This document shows, piece by piece, positions 1-7,625 of a stretch of 32,523 nt of DNA. The position numbers were made by a program, and so were the translations under genes. The notes under the pieces are model-generated. The model saw only the letters and a program-made list of their open reading frames with translations, was not told where the DNA came from and did not search any database. The DNA is from Pseudomonadota bacterium (GTDB lineage: Bacteria; Pseudomonadota; Gammaproteobacteria; Burkholderiales; Thiobacillaceae): assembly GCA_021802555.1 (NCBI GenBank), contig JAJZRU010000031.1:1-32523 (forward strand), in the 5' to 3' direction. Every line of letters starts with the position of its first letter. Within the stretch, counting starts at the first letter, position 1.

Positions 1-65
1 TGAAACGCCTTCGCGCCGATGATAGTGCGGATTACCCGTGTGAAAGTAGGTCATCGTCAGACTCC
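1..65 (+). rRNA. rrf: 5S ribosomal RNA, 3' end (partial)
   Basis: The first about 65 bases match the 3' half of bacterial 5S rRNA: the block CGCCGATGATAGTGCGG, then a CCCGTGTGAAAGTAGG segment and the closing GTCATCGTCAGACTCC. The 5' part lies outside the window. A rho-independent hairpin follows at once, as expected at the end of an rRNA operon. The exact 3' end is uncertain by a few bases. The reading rests on recognition of conserved 5S sequence, not on an alignment. Confidence 0.85.
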
Positions 66-76
66 CCCTATACCCC

Positions 77-100
77 AAAGCCCGGCCTTCGCCGGGCTTT
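77..100 (+). terminator. rRNA operon terminator hairpin
   Basis: The arms AAAGCCCGGC (77-86) and GCCGGGCTTT (91-100) pair perfectly over 10 bp around a CTTC tetraloop, a very stable loop. The T-tract is only the CTTT end of the stem. It sits about 12 bases after the 5S rRNA, so it most likely ends the rRNA transcript. Confidence 0.85.
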
Positions 101-150
101 GGCGCTTGAGAAACCCCCCTCCCGAACCCCCTCGCCGCTTGCGCAGCCGC

Positions 151-456
151 CTATTTGCCTACTCCGGGACCGCTGGAGTAATGGTGCATGATGTCGCGGT
201 CTTTCCAGTTTTTTTCTTCCAAGATCGCAGCCGGTACGCGGAATTGCATATTCGCGGGGACGGTCTGCTGACGCACTATCCTAACGATGTCGGCATACGG
301 GATTTTGTGCAGTAGACCGTCAATATCGAGCATGCGCGCAATCAAGCTGTCGTCGAAAAGCCGATAGACGTAAAGGTTGGCCGGGCGTAACCTGCCGTCA
401 CGGTTGCGCCAAGTCACCACATAGCGCGAGTTGGGGCTGAAATTTTCCTTGTTCAT
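151..456 (-). CDS. Small conserved-looking protein of unknown function
   Basis: This encodes a 101-aa soluble protein starting at the ATG at 456. I do not recognise a named family. Charged and aromatic residues are spread like a small folded domain, with the central segment ARMLDIDGLLHKIPY followed by VRIV. It has no cysteine, signal peptide or membrane segment. The start has only a weak purine-rich stretch (CGACGAGAC) before it. The gene is isolated, facing the rRNA terminator on one side and divergent from soeA on the other, so context gives no function. The composition looks like real protein, and no competing frame here is convincing. Confidence 0.6.
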   Translation of the reverse strand: MNKENFSPNSRYVVTWRNRDGRLRPANLYVYRLFDDSLIARMLDIDGLLHKIPYADIVRIVRQQTVPANMQFRVPAAILEEKNWKDRDIMHHYSSGPGVGK

Positions 457-753
457 GAGTCTCGTCGATTCGAAGTCTGGAACACGGCCATGACGGCCGA
501 GTCTGATTATAGGAAGATGGGCATGGCGGCGAAATATTCATTCGCGCTATGAAGGAATAAAAGATTTTAAATGGTGCCGGCCGCCACGTTTTCAGATAAT
601 TCAAGCATATTATAAATACCTAATATATTCCTTGTTGCGCGGCCGCCCGCCATCGTGCGCACGGACAAACGAGGGTCGTGCCACCATCATCTAATATACC
701 TGGGGGGCGCCACAGGCGCGCAGGAAGGGTTTTGCTTTGAATCTGGAATTGGG
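457..753. other. Divergent intergenic region before soeA
   Basis: About 300 bases separate the small minus-strand gene from soeA. The region is clearly more A+T rich than its surroundings, especially 590-630, and includes the 8-bp palindrome AATATATT at 622-629. The ORFs crossing it are short and lack protein-like composition. It probably holds the promoters of both flanking genes and any operator that controls soeABC. No known regulator site is recognised. Confidence 0.5.
589..616 (+). promoter_or_regulatory. Candidate sigma-70 promoter for soeABC
   Basis: TTTTCA (589-594) and TATAAA (611-616) stand 16 bases apart, matching 4 of 6 and 5 of 6 consensus positions, inside the A+T-rich part of the intergenic region. 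A transcript from here would have a leader of about 130 bases before the soeA ATG at 754. This is pattern matching only. Confidence 0.35.
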
Positions 754-3627
754 ATGAATGCACAAGTAAAAGTGGAAAATCATGCCAGGCAGGAAATCAG
801 ATATTCCACCTGCTACATGTGCGCTTGCCGTTGCGGGATAAAAGTCACTCTGGAACAAGGCAAGGTGCGTTTCATACAGGGCACCCGCAACCACCCCACT
901 AATCAGGGGGTGCTGTGTGCGAAAGGGTCGGCCGGAATCATGAAGCAATATTCCTTGGCCAAGCTCTCCCAGCCGCTCATCAGGAAGCCTGGCAGCGAGC
1001 GCGGCGACGGGGAATTCGAAGTGATTTCCTGGGAACAGGCGCTGGATATGCTGGCTGAGCGCTTGCAGGAAATCCGCGCCACCGATCCGTCCAAGCTGGC
1101 TTTTTTTACCGGGCGGGATCAAATGCAGGCTTTGACGGGCTTGTGGGCGCAGCAGTTCGGTACCCCAAACTGGTCGGCCCATGGCGGCTTTTGCTCCGTC
1201 AATATGGCCGTTGCCGGACTTTATTCCATAGGCTTCTCTTTCTGGGAATTCGGGGCGCCGGATTGGGATTACGCCAAATATTTCGTTCTCTGGGGCGTCG
1301 CCGAAGATCATTCGTCCAACCCCATTAAAATCGGCCTGGAAAAACTCAAGCGCGGCGGCGGAAAATTCGTGTCGGTCAACCCTGTACGCACTGGGTATTC
1401 CGCAATCGCGGACGAGTGGGTGCCTATCAAGCCGGGGATGGACGGGCTGTTCGCGCTGTCCATCGTTCACGTGCTTTTGACGCGCGAACTGTTCGACTAC
1501 GAATTTCTCGCACGCTACACCAATGCGCCGTGGCTGGTCATAGATCGCCCAGGGCATTCCAGTCATGGTTTGTTCCTGCGGGATGAAGGCGGAAGTCCGT
1601 TGATTTGGGACATGGAGCGCGAGACGTTTGCCAATGGCATGGGCGGCGATATCGCTCCGGCGATGTTCGGCGAGTACGTGGCGCCTGACGGTACGAAAGT
1701 GAAGACCGTTTTTTCCCTTGCGGTCGAACGCTATCTGGATGAGCGATACGCGCCGGCCCATGTGGCGGCTGCCTGCGGGGTGCCTGCGGAAACCATCGAA
1801 CGTTTGGCCTTGGAGATGGCCCACGTGGCGCTCAAGGAAGCGGTCGAACTGCCCATCGAATGGACGGACGTCTGGGGGCACAAGCACGACAAAGTGATCG
1901 GGCGGCCGGTGGCCATGTATGCCATGCGGGGCATTTCCGCGCACTCCAACGGGTTTCATGCCTGCCGCGCCATACATCTCATCCAGATGCTGCTGGGTGC
2001 CCTGGATGGGCCGGGTAACTTCCGCGCGCGCGCGCCCTATCCCAAGCCCATACCGCCGCACCAACTGCCGGAAAACAACCCAGATATCATCAACGCGGCC
2101 AATACGGCGCTGTCGCGGCCGCCCTTGGGCTTTCCGACGCGGCCGGAAGATCTGGTGGTGGATGAGTTCGGCAATCCGTTGCGCATCGACAAAGCCTATT
2201 CCTGGGAGGCGCCATTTTCCGCACACGGCCTGATGCACATGGTGATCACCAACGCCACCAACCATGATCCTTATGCCATCGATACCCTGATCCTGTTCAT
2301 GGCCAACATGGCATGGAATTCCAGCATGAACACCAAGAACATCCAGGACATGCTGCGCGAAAAGGATCCTGAAGAACCCGGCCAGCACAAAATCCCCTTC
2401 CTGGTCGTGGTGGACGCTTTCCATTCAGAGATGGTGAATTTTGCCGACCTGGTGCTGCCGGACACGACTTATCTGGAGCGACATGATTGCATCTCCCTGC
2501 TGGATCGGCCCATCTCCGAGCCCGATGCCGCGGCGGATGCCATACGTTACCCCTTGGTTGAGGCGGGTCGCGACGTGCGGCCGTGGCAGGAGATCCTGGT
2601 CGAACTCGCGTCGCGTTTGAAATTTCCCGCCTTCACCAACGCCGACGGTACGCGAAAATTCAAGAATTACCCGGATTTCATCATCAACTACCAGCGCAGC
2701 CCGGGCGTGGGTTTTCTGGCGGGCTGGCGCGGGAAGAATGGCGAGTCGTCGCTTTACGGAGAACCCAATCCGAAACAGTGGGAAAAATACATCGAGAACC
2801 AAAGCTTTTTCGCACACCACTGGCCGGATGGGCAGAAATACATGCGCTATGTCAACCGCGGTTACCTGGAAGAAGCGGCCAAGGCCGGGTTCGTTGGCAA
2901 GGTCGAGCCCATCATCATGCAGGTATACTCCGAGCCGATGCAAAAGTTCCGGCTCGCCGGGCAGGGGCTGTATGCCGGCCCGCAGCCCAAGGACCCCGCA
3001 GACCGCGAACGCCTGTCGAAATATTTCGATCCCTTGCCGATGTGGTATGAACCGCTGGAGCAGCAGCGCGTGAATGGGGAAGAGTATCCGTTTTTTGCGC
3101 TGACCCAGCGCCCCATGTTCATGTACCACTCGTGGGATTCGCAGAACGTCTGGCTGCGCCAGATCATGGCCCAGAACTATCTCTATATGAACGCGGGGCG
3201 GGCGGCTTCCATGGGCATTGAGGACTACGATTGGGTCTGGGTGGAATCCCATAACGGCAGGATACGCTGCCAGGTGAAAACCATGGAGGGCACCCAGGAG
3301 GACACCGTATGGACTTGGAATGCCATAGGCAAGCAGAAGGGGGCTTGGGGACTCAAGCCCGATGCTTCCGAGGCGGCCAAGGGGTTTCTGCTCAACCACC
3401 TGATATCCGAGCTGCTGCCGGAAAAGCAGGGCGAACGGCGTATCACCAATTCCGACCCTGTTTCGGGGCAGGCAGCCTGGTTCGACCTGCGGGTGAAGAT
3501 CTACAAGGCCGCCGAGGGCGAAAGCGGGTCGTGGCCGCAGTTTGCCGAGGTGCGGCGGCTTCCCACCGATCGGGCGGCGCGTCCTGACGTGCTGCGCTAC
3601 GACGCCCGCACCCAGGAAAAGCACTAA
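754..3627 (+). CDS. soeA: Sulfite dehydrogenase SoeA, molybdopterin catalytic subunit
   Basis: This 957-aa molybdopterin oxidoreductase of the DMSO-reductase superfamily is the likely catalytic subunit of SoeABC, which oxidises sulfite to sulfate in the cytoplasm. An N-terminal [4Fe-4S] motif is visible (C20-x2-C23-x3-C27, with C55 in VLCAKG), and C147 in GGFCSVN is a plausible molybdenum ligand. There is no Tat signal before the cluster, which separates it from the exported Phs, Psr and Dms enzymes and fits Soe. The frame is open back to a GTG at 655, but the ATG at 754 begins a natural N-terminus just before the FeS domain; its ribosome site is weak. soeB follows 12 bases later and soeC after that. 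Sulfite direction is inferred from the sHdr genes nearby; polysulfide or thiosulfate reductase is the main alternative. Confidence 0.88.
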   Translation: MNAQVKVENHARQEIRYSTCYMCACRCGIKVTLEQGKVRFIQGTRNHPTNQGVLCAKGSAGIMKQYSLAKLSQPLIRKPGSERGDGEFEVISWEQALDMLAERLQEIRATDPSKLAFFTGRDQMQALTGLWAQQFGTPNWSAHGGFCSVNMAVAGLYSIGFSFWEFGAPDWDYAKYFVLWGVAEDHSSNPIKIGLEKLKRGGGKFVSVNPVRTGYSAIADEWVPIKPGMDGLFALSIVHVLLTRELFDYEFLARYTNAPWLVIDRPGHSSHGLFLRDEGGSPLIWDMERETFANGMGGDIAPAMFGEYVAPDGTKVKTVFSLAVERYLDERYAPAHVAAACGVPAETIERLALEMAHVALKEAVELPIEWTDVWGHKHDKVIGRPVAMYAMRGISAHSNGFHACRAIHLIQMLLGALDGPGNFRARAPYPKPIPPHQLPENNPDIINAANTALSRPPLGFPTRPEDLVVDEFGNPLRIDKAYSWEAPFSAHGLMHMVITNATNHDPYAIDTLILFMANMAWNSSMNTKNIQDMLREKDPEEPGQHKIPFLVVVDAFHSEMVNFADLVLPDTTYLERHDCISLLDRPISEPDAAADAIRYPLVEAGRDVRPWQEILVELASRLKFPAFTNADGTRKFKNYPDFIINYQRSPGVGFLAGWRGKNGESSLYGEPNPKQWEKYIENQSFFAHHWPDGQKYMRYVNRGYLEEAAKAGFVGKVEPIIMQVYSEPMQKFRLAGQGLYAGPQPKDPADRERLSKYFDPLPMWYEPLEQQRVNGEEYPFFALTQRPMFMYHSWDSQNVWLRQIMAQNYLYMNAGRAASMGIEDYDWVWVESHNGRIRCQVKTMEGTQEDTVWTWNAIGKQKGAWGLKPDASEAAKGFLLNHLISELLPEKQGERRITNSDPVSGQAAWFDLRVKIYKAAEGESGSWPQFAEVRRLPTDRAARPDVLRYDARTQEKH

Positions 3628-3639
3628 GAGAGAAGCGGC

Positions 3640-4332
3640 ATGAGATTGGGATTGGTCATAGACCTCGACGTGTGCGTCGGCTGCCATGCCTGCGCCGTCG
3701 CCTGCAAGGAGTGGAATGCTTCCGGCACGACCGGGCCGCTGTCCGATTATCAACCCTATGGTGCGGAGCCCTCCGGCGTATGGTTTAACCGCATTCGCCA
3801 CTATGAAGTCGGCGAATATCCCGACAGCAAGACGGTCAATTTTCCGATGTCCTGCATGCATTGCGAGGATGCCGATTGCGTCACGGTCTGCCCTACGGGG
3901 GCATCCTATAAGCGGACGGGAGACGGCATTGTCCTGGTGGACCAGAACAGGTGCATGGGCTGCAATTACTGCGCCTGGGCCTGCCCCTACGGCGCGCGCG
4001 AGCTGGATCGCTCGTCCGGCACGATGAAAAAATGCACGCTATGCGTGGACCGCATCTACGACCAAGCCCTACCGGTCGAGGAGCGCCAGCCCGCCTGCGT
4101 CCTGACCTGCCCTGCGCATGCCCGCATGTTCGGCGATCTGGACGATCCGCAGTCCGCGGTCAGCATGGCGGTGCGCGAGCGCGGCGGCTATCAATTGCTG
4201 CCGGAGCTGGGGTACAACCCCACCAACCACTACCTTCCCCCGCGCAAGCACAAACCTATCCCCACGGGCGAAGTGGTGTATGGCGCATGGGCTAAAGTCA
4301 AAAAGCTTGTCAACCGGGTGGTGAAGCGGTAG
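3640..4332 (+). CDS. soeB: Sulfite dehydrogenase SoeB, four-cluster ferredoxin subunit
   Basis: This 230-aa electron-transfer subunit carries electrons from SoeA to the membrane anchor. It has four cysteine groups of the DmsB/PsrB/NrfC type: C12-C15-C18-C22 near the N-terminus, then CMHCEDADC with VCP, CMGCNYCAWACP, and CTLC with PACVLTCP. They would bind four [4Fe-4S] clusters. The start ATG has a good ribosome site (GAGAGAAG) and lies 12 bases after soeA, so the genes are translated together. No signal peptide is present, consistent with a cytoplasmic complex. The length is usual for the family. Confidence 0.9.
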   Translation: MRLGLVIDLDVCVGCHACAVACKEWNASGTTGPLSDYQPYGAEPSGVWFNRIRHYEVGEYPDSKTVNFPMSCMHCEDADCVTVCPTGASYKRTGDGIVLVDQNRCMGCNYCAWACPYGARELDRSSGTMKKCTLCVDRIYDQALPVEERQPACVLTCPAHARMFGDLDDPQSAVSMAVRERGGYQLLPELGYNPTNHYLPPRKHKPIPTGEVVYGAWAKVKKLVNRVVKR

Positions 4333-4388
4333 AGAGGCACCGATGAATTGCAGCTTCGCTTGAAGCGAACGGCGCGAGGGTTCTTGTC

Positions 4389-5318
4389 ATGCATCCGGCT
4401 TTTTCCGTAATTTTCTTTACCGTCGCGTCGGGCACCGGTTTTGGCTTGTTTGTGCTGCTGTATATGGCGGATCTGTTTCGTTTGGGCGGAGGGCTGCCCG
4501 CGCATGCCAGCGCCCTGACCGGGCTGCTGGCCGTTGCGCTGGTGGGCGGCGGCTTGTTGTCGTCCACGTTCCATCTGGCCAATCCGAAGAACGCTTGGCG
4601 CGCCTTTACCCGTTGGCGTACGTCCTGGCTGGCGCGTGAAGGCGTTTTTGCCGTTGCGTTCTTCCCCTTTGCGCTGGCTTACATCGCCCTCGCATGGTTC
4701 GACGCCGCACGCGATGTACGCCTGATGCTCGGTTTCTTTGCCTGCGTGCTGGCTTGGGCGACGCTTTTTTCTACGGGCATGATCTACGCTTGCCTGAAGA
4801 CGATACGGCAGTGGAATACGCCGCTGGTGCCGGCCGCTTATCTCGTGCTGGGCCATTTTTCAGGCGCTATGCTTTTGCTTGTCGTCACGCTGGCCGTCGG
4901 CGCGTCATCCACCGCTTACGAATCGTTGGTCATGGCGCTTTTGCTCGCGGCGGCTGTCCTCAAGGCGACTTACTATTTCTGGGTCGGCCGGCCTTACGGT
5001 TCCACCATCAACACCGCCACGGGGTTCACCAGGGCGCGCGTGCGCTTGCTTGATACCGGGCACACCCACGACACTTTCCTCACGCGCGAATTCGGCTTTC
5101 GGGTAGGCTCGGCGCAGCGATTCTGGCTCAAGGCAGCCTTTTTCCTTTTTGCCGTGGCCGTGCCGGCGGCAATGCTGACCCAGGGGCAGGCGCTGAGCCT
5201 CGGCGCCGGACTGGGGGCGGCCGTCAGCGCGATACTCGGCATGGGCGTCGAGCGCTGGCTTTTCTTTGCCGAAGCGCGCCATGTGGTCAATCTTTTCCAT
5301 GGTGCGCAGCGTACCTGA
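4389..5318 (+). CDS. soeC: Sulfite dehydrogenase SoeC, membrane anchor
   Basis: This 309-aa DmsC/NrfD-like integral membrane protein has about eight hydrophobic segments starting at residue 5. It should anchor SoeAB on the cytoplasmic side and pass electrons to quinone. The ATG follows the ribosome site CGAGGG by eight bases. In the 56-base gap after soeB lies a small perfect inverted repeat (TTCGCTT 4355-4361, AAGCGAA 4363-4369) that may tune translation. The order soeA-B-C and the lengths fit the known operon. A DmsC or PsrC assignment by sequence alone is possible; the missing Tat signal on SoeA argues for Soe. Confidence 0.85.
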   Translation: MHPAFSVIFFTVASGTGFGLFVLLYMADLFRLGGGLPAHASALTGLLAVALVGGGLLSSTFHLANPKNAWRAFTRWRTSWLAREGVFAVAFFPFALAYIALAWFDAARDVRLMLGFFACVLAWATLFSTGMIYACLKTIRQWNTPLVPAAYLVLGHFSGAMLLLVVTLAVGASSTAYESLVMALLLAAAVLKATYYFWVGRPYGSTINTATGFTRARVRLLDTGHTHDTFLTREFGFRVGSAQRFWLKAAFFLFAVAVPAAMLTQGQALSLGAGLGAAVSAILGMGVERWLFFAEARHVVNLFHGAQRT

Positions 5319-5340
5319 CAAGGTGTTTCGGCATGCCTCG

Positions 5341-5376
5341 GGCCTGCTCTGGAGACAAGAGGCCGTAAAAATTTTT
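5341..5376 (+). terminator. Weak terminator-like hairpin after soeC
   Basis: GGC (5341-5343) and CTCT (5347-5350) can pair with AGAG (5358-5361) and GCC (5362-5364), leaving a 3-base bulge. The run GTAAAAATTTTT follows. It sits 22 bases after the soeC stop. The stem is imperfect, so readthrough into the rhodanese gene is quite possible. Confidence 0.3.
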
Positions 5377-5425
5377 GATATATTTAGGGTGCTCTGATTA
5401 ACGCGCACCCGCGAGGGAATAAGCC

Positions 5426-5755
5426 ATGTTCGGTAATATGTATGGTTTCAAGGAAATCGATCCGGCTCAACTAACCGAGCTCAAGTCGCGGCAATCTCTA
5501 AAATTAGTTGACGTACGCACCGATGCGGAATTTGCCGCTGGGCATATCGAGGGGGCGACGCATCTGCCGCTGCACATGCTGCCCTTCAGCGCCGACGCAT
5601 TGGCTGGGCCCGAGCCAATAGTTTTTTACTGTCGGTCCGGCGCGCGCTCTGCTCAGGCGGCGGCGTTCATGGCCTCCCGGGGCGCGCGCGAGGTGTACAA
5701 CCTGGCGGGAGGCGTCATGGCTTGGGCCCAGGCCGGCCGGGCTTTGGCCGCCTGA
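5426..5755 (+). CDS. Single-domain rhodanese sulfurtransferase
   Basis: This is a 109-aa cytoplasmic rhodanese. It has the substrate-side signature VDVRTDAEF at residues 28-36 and the active-site loop C69-RSGARS, whose cysteine carries the persulfide. The family moves sulfane sulfur between small donors and protein carriers. Together with tusA and dsrE just downstream it forms the rhd-tusA-dsrE set known in sulfur oxidisers, so it probably loads sulfur onto TusA. The start ATG has GAGGG about eleven bases before it. Its last codons form one arm of a strong inverted repeat. Confidence 0.9.
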   Translation: MFGNMYGFKEIDPAQLTELKSRQSLKLVDVRTDAEFAAGHIEGATHLPLHMLPFSADALAGPEPIVFYCRSGARSAQAAAFMASRGAREVYNLAGGVMAWAQAGRALAA

Positions 5756-5772
5756 CGCAAAGCCCGGCCGGC
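5732..5772 (+). promoter_or_regulatory. 14-bp inverted repeat over the rhodanese stop codon
   Basis: GCCGGCCGGGCTTT (5732-5745) and AAAGCCCGGCCGGC (5759-5772) are perfect complements around a 13-base loop that contains the stop codon. The hairpin must be very stable, but GTCAATCACA follows it and not a T-run. It may be an intrinsic terminator of reduced efficiency, an RNA-stabilising 3' end, or an attenuator between rhodanese and tusA. The function is inferred. Confidence 0.6.
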
Positions 5773-5800
5773 GTCAATCACAATAATTGATGGTTACCCG

Positions 5801-5829
5801 TTGAAATTCCCGCCCGGCTGGATTATTTT
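5801..5829 (+). promoter_or_regulatory. Candidate sigma-70 promoter for tusA-dsrE
   Basis: TTGAAA (5801-5806) and TATTTT (5824-5829) are separated by exactly 17 bases. The predicted start near 5836 would leave a leader of about 32 bases before tusA. Its place right after the rhodanese hairpin suggests that tusA and dsrE can be transcribed on their own. Confidence 0.5.
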
Positions 5830-5867
5830 AGTAGCCCCTGATTTACCTAACATCTGGAGAACTGAGC

Positions 5868-6095
5868 ATGAATTTTGATAAAGAGCTGGATGCGCGCGGC
5901 CTGAACTGCCCATTGCCCATCCTCCGTACCAAAAAGGCATTGGCGGAAATGACTTCCGCCCAAGTGCTCAAGGTCGTCGCCACCGATCCTGGCTCTGTGA
6001 AAGACATGCAGGCTTTTGCCAAACAAACGGGCAATGAGCTGGTTTCTTCCGCGGAGACCGGGGGCGAATACACCTTCTTCATGAAGAAAAAATAA
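5868..6095 (+). CDS. tusA: TusA sulfur carrier protein
   Basis: This 75-aa TusA/SirA-family protein carries the diagnostic C14-PLP motif following DARGLNCP. The cysteine takes up a persulfide and hands it on; in dissimilatory sulfur oxidisers the recipients are DsrE-type proteins and then the oxidising enzyme (here sHdr). The ribosome site CTGGAGAAC precedes the ATG. It sits between rhodanese and a dsrE-type gene, which supports a dissimilatory role over tRNA thiolation. Length is normal and no feature is missing. Confidence 0.93.
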   Translation: MNFDKELDARGLNCPLPILRTKKALAEMTSAQVLKVVATDPGSVKDMQAFAKQTGNELVSSAETGGEYTFFMKKK

Positions 6096-6144
6096 GGCCT
6101 TACAACCGCGCCCGCAAGGGACGCTATCAAAGGAGACGTGTCAC

Positions 6145-6657
6145 ATGGAAACCAAAAAGCTGGCCATCATCGCCACCAAGGGCACTTTGGACTGGGCTTA
6201 TCCCCCTTTCATTTTGGCGTCCACCGGGGCGGCTTTGGGCTACGAGGTAGAGGTGTTTTTTACTTTTTACGGCCTGCAGTTGTTGCGCAAAGGCGATTTG
6301 GCCGGCTTGAAAGTGAGCCCTTTGGGTAACCCTGGGATGCCCATGAAGATGCCGTTCGGGCCAAAATGGTTTAAGGGCATCAACTGGAATATTCCCAATG
6401 CCGTGCAATCCTTGGTGCCGTTTTATGAAAACGTCGCTACCAGCTTGATGAAAATGACCATCAAAAACAATGGCGTGGCAAGCATCCCGGAGCTGAGGAC
6501 GCTGTGTCTGGAAGCGGATTGCAAATTCATCGCGTGCCAGATGACGGTAGAACTGTTCGGTTTTGACCATAGTCAATTTATCGATGGCATCGAGTATGGC
6601 GGTGCCGCGACATTCTTCGAATTTGCCGGCGAATCGGATATCTGCCTGTTTATTTGA
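6145..6657 (+). CDS. DsrE-family sulfur transferase (DsrE3A/DsrE2-like)
   Basis: This 170-aa DsrE/DsrF-like protein has an N-terminal strand KKLAIIATKGTLD and the family signature around residues 121-137 with cysteines C121, C126 and C131 (the latter in ACQMTVELFG). C131 is the likely sulfur-binding residue. No clear membrane helix is seen, so it resembles the soluble DsrE3A group more than membrane-bound DsrE2; I cannot settle the subtype without alignment. The ribosome site AAAGGAGACG precedes the ATG. It is the last gene before a strong terminator and presumably exchanges sulfur with TusA. Confidence 0.87.
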   Translation: METKKLAIIATKGTLDWAYPPFILASTGAALGYEVEVFFTFYGLQLLRKGDLAGLKVSPLGNPGMPMKMPFGPKWFKGINWNIPNAVQSLVPFYENVATSLMKMTIKNNGVASIPELRTLCLEADCKFIACQMTVELFGFDHSQFIDGIEYGGAATFFEFAGESDICLFI

Positions 6658-6702
6658 GGGTGGGTAGAGGCATGCTCCGCTTGTTTTTTGGTGGCGGAGG
6701 AG

Positions 6703-6731
6703 AAAGGCCGGGACGCGTCTCGGCTTTTTTG
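6703..6731 (+). terminator. Strong intrinsic terminator after dsrE
   Basis: A GCCGGGA / TCTCGGC stem (6707-6713 and 6718-6724, with one G-T pair) closes a CGCG loop and is followed by six T (6725-6730). A second 6-bp repeat (CTCCGC 6675-6680, GCGGAG 6694-6699) lies just upstream. This separates the tusA-dsrE transcript from the sHdr operon. Confidence 0.85.
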
Positions 6732-6880
6732 TTGATCGCGCTCGCTTTTTTCCGTATTCGAATTAAATAATAATCAAATATGTTGTTGAACTTTTGGGGT
6801 TTGGCTCTAGTCTAGTGGATAGGCTAAAAAAAAATTAAATGGGGCACAACGCGCGGGGCTTGTATTTCCAAGGAGCGGGT
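6732..6880 (+). promoter_or_regulatory. Promoter region of the sHdr operon
   Basis: About 150 A+T-rich bases lie between the terminator and shdrC1. Candidate elements are TTGAAC (6786-6791) with TAGTCT (6808-6813), spaced 16, or TTGGCT (6801-6806) with TAAAAA (6825-6830), spaced 18. A tandem TCTAG repeat (6806-6815) overlaps both. All downstream genes to 18393 are closely packed, so this should be the main promoter. The exact elements are uncertain and no known operator is recognised. Confidence 0.45.
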
Positions 6881-7570
6881 ATGGCGACTTACGCTGAAAT
6901 GCGTGAAATCTACGATGATATTCGAGGCGATTTCCGTTATGACCATGAGCTTAACGGCTGCCTGAACTGCGGCATCTGTACCGCCACCTGCCCCTCGGCC
7001 CAGTTTTACGATTACAGTCCGCGCGAAATCGTCCAGTTGCTGTGGACCGAGAATGTTGAGCAGGTCTACGACGCGATGCAGGAGAAAATCTGGGCCTGCG
7101 CCCAGTGCATGACCTGTGCGGCGCGCTGCCCGTTCAAGAACTCCCCCGGCGGGCTGGTCATGATCATGCGCGAAGTGGCCATCAAGCACGGCATGCAGTC
7201 CGCCAAGGACGTGTTGCGGCCCTTCGGCCGCGTGATGCTCAAGCTCATCACCACGGGCAACCAACTGTCCCCGGACATGATACAGCCGGATCATTTTCCC
7301 GACTGGGGCCCCAATATCCAGAAAGTGGAAGGCAATCTGAAGACGCTGCGCAAAGCCATACCCATGCGCACCCTGCAGACCACGGACACGGCCTGGGAGG
7401 TTTCCCTCAAGACGTCGGTGGAGATGTATACCATCTGGGAGATGACGGGCGTGCTCAACTCCCTGGAGACCATGGATGAAAATCTCTTCGATGTCATCGA
7501 AGACTTCATCGACGAGAAGCGCGAGGAATATGACGAATGGCTGGAAGAGCAGGAAGGCAAGGGGGATTGA
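6881..7570 (+). CDS. shdrC1: sHdrC1, iron-sulfur subunit of sulfur-oxidising Hdr-like complex
   Basis: This 229-aa HdrC-type protein has two [4Fe-4S] motifs: C27-x2-C30-x2-C33-x3-C37 and C73-x2-C76-x2-C79-x3-C83. It should pass electrons between the HdrB and HdrA subunits. The ATG at 6881 follows a strong ribosome site, AAGGAG at 6870-6875 with five bases of spacing. An in-frame ATG at 6839 lacks such a site and would add 14 residues without family character. It is first in the order C1-B1-A-hyp-C2-B2 that defines sHdr, which marks the cluster as sulfur-oxidising and not methanogen type. Confidence 0.93.
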   Translation: MATYAEMREIYDDIRGDFRYDHELNGCLNCGICTATCPSAQFYDYSPREIVQLLWTENVEQVYDAMQEKIWACAQCMTCAARCPFKNSPGGLVMIMREVAIKHGMQSAKDVLRPFGRVMLKLITTGNQLSPDMIQPDHFPDWGPNIQKVEGNLKTLRKAIPMRTLQTTDTAWEVSLKTSVEMYTIWEMTGVLNSLETMDENLFDVIEDFIDEKREEYDEWLEEQEGKGD

Positions 7571-7625
7571 ACGATCTGTCGAAGCCGGAATCATGCCGAT
7601 CCCGGGGTCTGAAAGGAGTGGCAAC

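Noticed and set aside
398-604. 68-aa minus-strand frame before soeA
   Set aside because: It overlaps the small 101-aa gene and an A+T-rich regulatory region, and has no protein-like pattern.
691-2424. 577-aa open frame on the minus strand across soeA
   Set aside because: It is antisense to a gene with clear molybdopterin and FeS motifs, has no recognisable domain, and is explained by high G+C codon use.
2425-3861. 478-aa open frame on the minus strand across the end of soeA and start of soeB
   Set aside because: It spans two real genes on the other strand and has no domain or ribosome site of its own.
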